Shown here: positions 6,583 to 9,125 of the stretch, piece by piece | How the letters are laid out: each line of letters opens with the position of its first letter | Position numbering within the stretch: position 1 is the first letter of the stretch | NCBI GenBank assembly: GCA_018365815.1 | Contig: JAGZJH010000052.1 | Coordinates: forward strand, 1-9,125 | Length of the DNA: 9,125 bases | From: Erysipelotrichaceae bacterium | GTDB lineage: Bacteria; Bacillota_I; Bacilli_A; Erysipelotrichales; Coprobacillaceae | Reading direction: 5' to 3' | Notes under the pieces: model-generated | The model's input: only the letters and a program-made list of their open reading frames with translations | The model's database searches: none | Told to the model about the DNA's origin: nothing | Made by a program: the position numbers and the translations under genes

Positions 6583-7872
6583 ATGAACATAACTTCTACA
6601 CTATGTGTCGGTATAGATGTTAGTCTCGATGCCAACCAAGTCTGTGCCATGAATTTTGATCAGCACAGATTCTTCAATAAGTCTTTCGAGAATTCCCTTG
6701 AAGGAACCAGACAGCTGATAAAGGAAATCTCTCAGATCATGGAACTTCATGGCTTTAATGCTGTGACCTTTGCGATGGAAGCTACTTCTCTTTATTTTTT
6801 TCATATCGCCAATTCACTTTCAAATGCTGAAGAACTTCAGTTATTCCATGTTGAGGTTTATTGCCTCAACGCTAAGATTGCCAAGAAATATAAAGATTCT
6901 TTTCTCGGCATGCCTAAAAACGATCCTCTTGATGCCTATAGTCTCTGCGATTTTGTCAGAGTTGGCAGAACCAAGAACCTGGACCAATGGCGTGGTGCTA
7001 CCTACATCGCTCTTCAGAGAGTCACTAGACACCGTTATCATCTTGCTTTACAGCTTACAAGAGAGAAGAATTACGTATTGAATAACATTTATCTCAAGTT
7101 CTCTCAGCTTCGTAAAAAACAAAATAAAACGGATAATGAAAATCCTTTTTCTGACCTCTTTGGAGCCACTTCAACAACTATTCTTACGGACTTTGCTTCT
7201 ATCGATGACATCATTTCTATGCCTGTTGAAGATCTTGTCGAATATATTGATATGAAAGGCAAACGCCGTTTCACTGATCCTGAGAAAGTCGCTGCTTTAT
7301 TGCGTCAGTGTGCTATGAATTCATATCGCCTGGACAAAGTTTCTTATGATGCCATCAACATCTCGATTGCATCAAGTCTGCGTATGATCAAGATGCTGGA
7401 AAGAGAAATCAAGGATCTTGACAAGCAGATTGAGAACTTTGCAAAAGGTCTGCATTCTAATGCTTACACAGTCCTATTGTCTATTCCTGGAATTGGTCCA
7501 GTATTTGCTGCCGGCATTATTGCTGAGATAGGAAGCATTGACTGTTTTCCGAATCAGAATAAGCTGGCTAAATATATCGGACTTGTTTGGGATGACCACT
7601 CTAGTGGAAAACTGGTATCTGAAGACAATAAACTGATGATGACAGGTAACGCATACTTACGTTTCTATATCACTCAGGCAGCGAACAAATTCAAAGACAA
7701 GGATCCATATTATCATGAGTTTTATACACGCAAGTATAATCAAGCATTAACTCATAAACATAAAAGAGCACTCGTTTTAACATCTAGGAAATTCGTCAAG
7801 CTGATTTATGCAATGCTACGCAGAGAACAGCTTTACTCCGCCACTGGTGAAGTATTACAAACAACCGAATAA
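6583..7872 (+). CDS. IS110-family transposase (DEDD/serine recombinase)
   Basis: This 429-residue recombinase moves the element through a bridge-RNA-guided reaction. The N-terminal RuvC-like (DEDD) domain shows Asp12 in CVGIDVS, Glu66 in FAMEATS, and Asp114 and Asp117 in KNDPLDAYS. A helical, coiled-coil-like middle (about 255-290) leads to the C-terminal transposase IS116/110/902 domain, with a helix-hairpin-helix LLSIPGIGPVFAAGI (298-312) and the HSSG segment (339-342) expected to hold the catalytic Ser, then TGNAYLRFYITQAA. All key residues are present, so it is probably active. AAAGGAGG (6567-6574) lies 8 bases before the ATG. It is somewhat longer than many IS110 proteins but within the family range. 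It is transcribed opposite to the capsule genes. Confidence 0.96.
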   Translation: MNITSTLCVGIDVSLDANQVCAMNFDQHRFFNKSFENSLEGTRQLIKEISQIMELHGFNAVTFAMEATSLYFFHIANSLSNAEELQLFHVEVYCLNAKIAKKYKDSFLGMPKNDPLDAYSLCDFVRVGRTKNLDQWRGATYIALQRVTRHRYHLALQLTREKNYVLNNIYLKFSQLRKKQNKTDNENPFSDLFGATSTTILTDFASIDDIISMPVEDLVEYIDMKGKRRFTDPEKVAALLRQCAMNSYRLDKVSYDAINISIASSLRMIKMLEREIKDLDKQIENFAKGLHSNAYTVLLSIPGIGPVFAAGIIAEIGSIDCFPNQNKLAKYIGLVWDDHSSGKLVSEDNKLMMTGNAYLRFYITQAANKFKDKDPYYHEFYTRKYNQALTHKHKRALVLTSRKFVKLIYAMLRREQLYSATGEVLQTTE

Positions 7873-7881
7873 TCATTGAAA

Positions 7882-7908
7882 ACGTTTATACAATCCGAAC
7901 GTCTTTTT
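7882..7908 (+). terminator. Weak terminator after the IS110 transposase
   Basis: ACGTT (7882-7886) pairs with AACGT (7898-7902), plus one T-G pair, around a loop of about 9 bases, followed by C and five T. The stem is short, so it would be a weak rho-independent terminator. It lies 9 bases past the stop codon. Confidence 0.4.
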
Positions 7909-7967
7909 AGTGTACCCTTTTTGTATCATCTCCTTGTCATTCCCTCTGATTTATTTCAAATTTTCTC

Positions 7968-7973
7968 TTGACA
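7968..7973 (+). promoter_or_regulatory. Outward-facing TTGACA near the IS110 right end
   Basis: A consensus -35 hexamer, TTGACA, lies about 15 bases inside the inferred right end. In IS110 elements a -35 in the right end and a -10 in the left end form a promoter when the element is circular. With the inferred junction, TATACG (6317-6322) would be 15 bases downstream, a suboptimal spacing and a poor -10, so the junction or the -10 may be misplaced. Confidence 0.4.
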
Positions 7974-8032
7974 TATTACCAGAAGGCTTATTTAATATAT
8001 TCACTTATACATTCAATATTTTAAATTAATAT

Positions 8033-9004
8033 TTATCGAATTTTTTCAACAATTCCAAATTTTCCTTTTAATATTTTGAATATTTTTTTTATTCTATTTT
8101 CAATTTTGTATTTTATAAATTCACTAGTTTCAAATAAAGCTCCAGGATATTTATTAAATGAATCTAAATTTTTTTCAAAAGTATTGTTATTTTCAGGAAA
8201 AAAACCGTTATACGAAATATAAAATTTAGAAGCATTTAAACATTCTTCATTTACATTTAAAAAACCTCTTTCTTTAAAATGTATATATATAAACTCTTCT
8301 CTACTAATATTTAAATTTTCATCTTTAAAATCTCGGTATACCTTTCCATCTTGCCAATAAAAAATTTGTTCATTATAATTAACATCATTCAATGCAAGCC
8401 TATATCTTTTATAAATAATTGATATATCTGCAAATATTCTTTTAATAAAAAAACTAAAATTATTTTCAAGATATATCTCTTTGGATCCGTGTTCATCAAA
8501 AGCATAATTTTCTTCTGATGAGAACACGATATGAAAATCGTCATGATTAGATGGCTTTATTTTAAATCTTTCATTATTTGCAATAGTATTTTTGTAAAAT
8601 CCTAAATGTCCATTTGGTAAAAATCGATCATAATTTTGCATATTATATTTTGAAATAAATGATTTGATATCTCCCCATATCAAATCAAAATCACAATATC
8701 CCCAATAGTCATATTTAGCAATATAATCTGAAAAAATAATACCAAAAGCTGGACGCAAATCACAACATTTATATGGTCTATATAATTTAACTTTCATTTT
8801 TAATTTTTCTTCTGATAAACTTCTTAATTCATTTATATTCATATTTATGAATTTTATATTTTTGTACTTAGAAACGACTATCTGATCAGTAAAAATCAAA
8901 AAATCTATTGAATAATTATACGATGCACTTTTAAGCCATAAATCAAAATAATTAGGGAACTGTCCAAAATATATTCCAATTATACAAACTTTTAAATCCT
9001 CCAT
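8033..9004 (-). CDS. Glycosyltransferase-like protein (DUF6625 type)
   Basis: This 323-residue soluble protein resembles the DUF6625 family found in polysaccharide clusters and thought to be glycosyltransferases. The opening KVCIIGIYFGQFPNYFDLWL (5-24), the IDFLIFTD segment (33-40), the RPYKCCDLRPAFG region (76-88) and a DXD-type motif, YCDFDLIWGD (103-112), fit a GT-A nucleotide-sugar fold in which the Asp residues hold metal and sugar nucleotide. NGHLGFYKN (131-139) is also typical. ATG 9004-9002 is chosen because GGAGGT (9013-9018) lies 8 bases upstream; a longer frame starting near 9100 overlaps the epimerase gene. It starts 25 bases after the epimerase stop, so they are co-transcribed. 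The family match is from memory, and the sugar transferred is unknown. Confidence 0.82.
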   Translation of the reverse strand: MEDLKVCIIGIYFGQFPNYFDLWLKSASYNYSIDFLIFTDQIVVSKYKNIKFINMNINELRSLSEEKLKMKVKLYRPYKCCDLRPAFGIIFSDYIAKYDYWGYCDFDLIWGDIKSFISKYNMQNYDRFLPNGHLGFYKNTIANNERFKIKPSNHDDFHIVFSSEENYAFDEHGSKEIYLENNFSFFIKRIFADISIIYKRYRLALNDVNYNEQIFYWQDGKVYRDFKDENLNISREEFIYIHFKERGFLNVNEECLNASKFYISYNGFFPENNNTFEKNLDSFNKYPGALFETSEFIKYKIENRIKKIFKILKGKFGIVEKIR

Positions 9005-9029
9005 ATTAATTGACCTCCAATCAAAAGTT

Positions 9030-9125
9030 TTAGAATGATTCCAATAGGTATTCGCATATTTTTTTTGAAGCAGTACCATCCCCATAAGGATTAGATGCAT
9101 GTGCCATTTTGTTATATTCTTCCTT
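9030..9125 (-). CDS. wecB: UDP-N-acetylglucosamine 2-epimerase, C-terminal end (partial)
   Basis: Only the last 31 residues and the stop (TAA at 9032-9030) lie in the window; the gene continues past the right edge. The tail MAHASNPYGDGTASKKICEYL closely matches the C-terminus of non-hydrolysing UDP-GlcNAc 2-epimerases (WecB/MnaA), where NPYGDG is highly conserved. The enzyme converts UDP-GlcNAc to UDP-ManNAc, a precursor of capsule and teichoic-acid-type polymers. It sits directly upstream of the glycosyltransferase gene in the same direction, which supports a ManNAc-containing repeat unit. The call rests on one short but diagnostic segment. Confidence 0.83.
   Translation of the reverse strand, partial: KEEYNKMAHASNPYGDGTASKKICEYLLESF

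Larger units (their letters stand above)
6315..7988 (+). mobile_element. IS110-family insertion sequence, apparently complete
   Basis: The element holds one intact recombinase gene with a long structured leader and a short 3' end. Its base composition is visibly less AT-rich than the capsule genes on both sides, and the change marks the edges to within a few tens of bases. IS110 elements lack long terminal repeats and make no long target duplication. The ends here are inferred from a shared CTTAT (6315-6319 and 7987-7991), whose CT would be the core dinucleotide, as in IS621. A GG pair (6309-6310 and 7985-7986) is an alternative. The insertion lies between the glycosyltransferase and wzx, opposite to capsule transcription. 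The family is certain; the exact ends are tentative. Confidence 0.75.

Noticed and set aside
9005..9100. N-terminal 32-residue extension of the glycosyltransferase
   Set aside because: It overlaps the conserved end of the epimerase gene in another frame, and a good ribosome binding site supports the internal ATG at 9004.

Overview
The window looks like an accessory region of a low-GC Gram-positive bacterium (Firmicutes/Bacillota). The evidence is strong AGGAGG-type ribosome binding sites before nearly every gene, very AT-rich polysaccharide genes, and IS66- and IS110-family transposases of types common in gut Erysipelotrichia and Clostridia. The genus cannot be fixed from the sequence. I see no rRNA, tRNA or CRISPR array.

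Layout. At 1-855 on the + strand is the 3' part of an IS66-family DDE transposase gene. It is broken by a 10-bp tandem duplication and closed by a rho-independent terminator. At 856-1309 is a non-coding stretch rich in dyad symmetries, ending in a 12-bp perfect inverted repeat that overlaps the Shine-Dalgarno and start codon of a tyrosine recombinase. At 1310-2061 that recombinase has lost its catalytic domain and abuts, tail to tail, a truncated XRE-type helix-turn-helix gene on the - strand. The join is near 1894-1900. At 2062-2415 is a mostly featureless gap.

From 2416 to 9125 the - strand carries part of a capsule or exopolysaccharide locus of Wzx/Wzy type. In transcription order it has the tail of a UDP-GlcNAc 2-epimerase (wecB/mnaA), a DUF6625-like glycosyltransferase, a Wzx flippase, a Wzy-like polymerase and a membrane O-acyltransferase. 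A reasonable model is that the epimerase supplies UDP-ManNAc, the glycosyltransferase extends a lipid-linked repeat unit, Wzx flips it, Wzy polymerises it and the acyltransferase decorates it. The initiating sugar transferase and chain-length regulators would lie beyond the right edge.

A complete IS110-family element (about 6315-7988) sits in the opposite orientation between the glycosyltransferase and wzx, splitting the operon. Its roughly 270-bp leader before the recombinase gene is highly structured and is the expected place for a bridge RNA. A short CTTAT shared by both ends and a near-perfect complement of the left end inside the leader give a testable model for the core and the donor guide.

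The most interesting items are the IS110 bridge-RNA leader and its effect on the capsule operon, the start-codon inverted repeat and dyad cluster before the recombinase, and the recombinase/HTH chimeric junction. No clearly new multi-gene system is visible.
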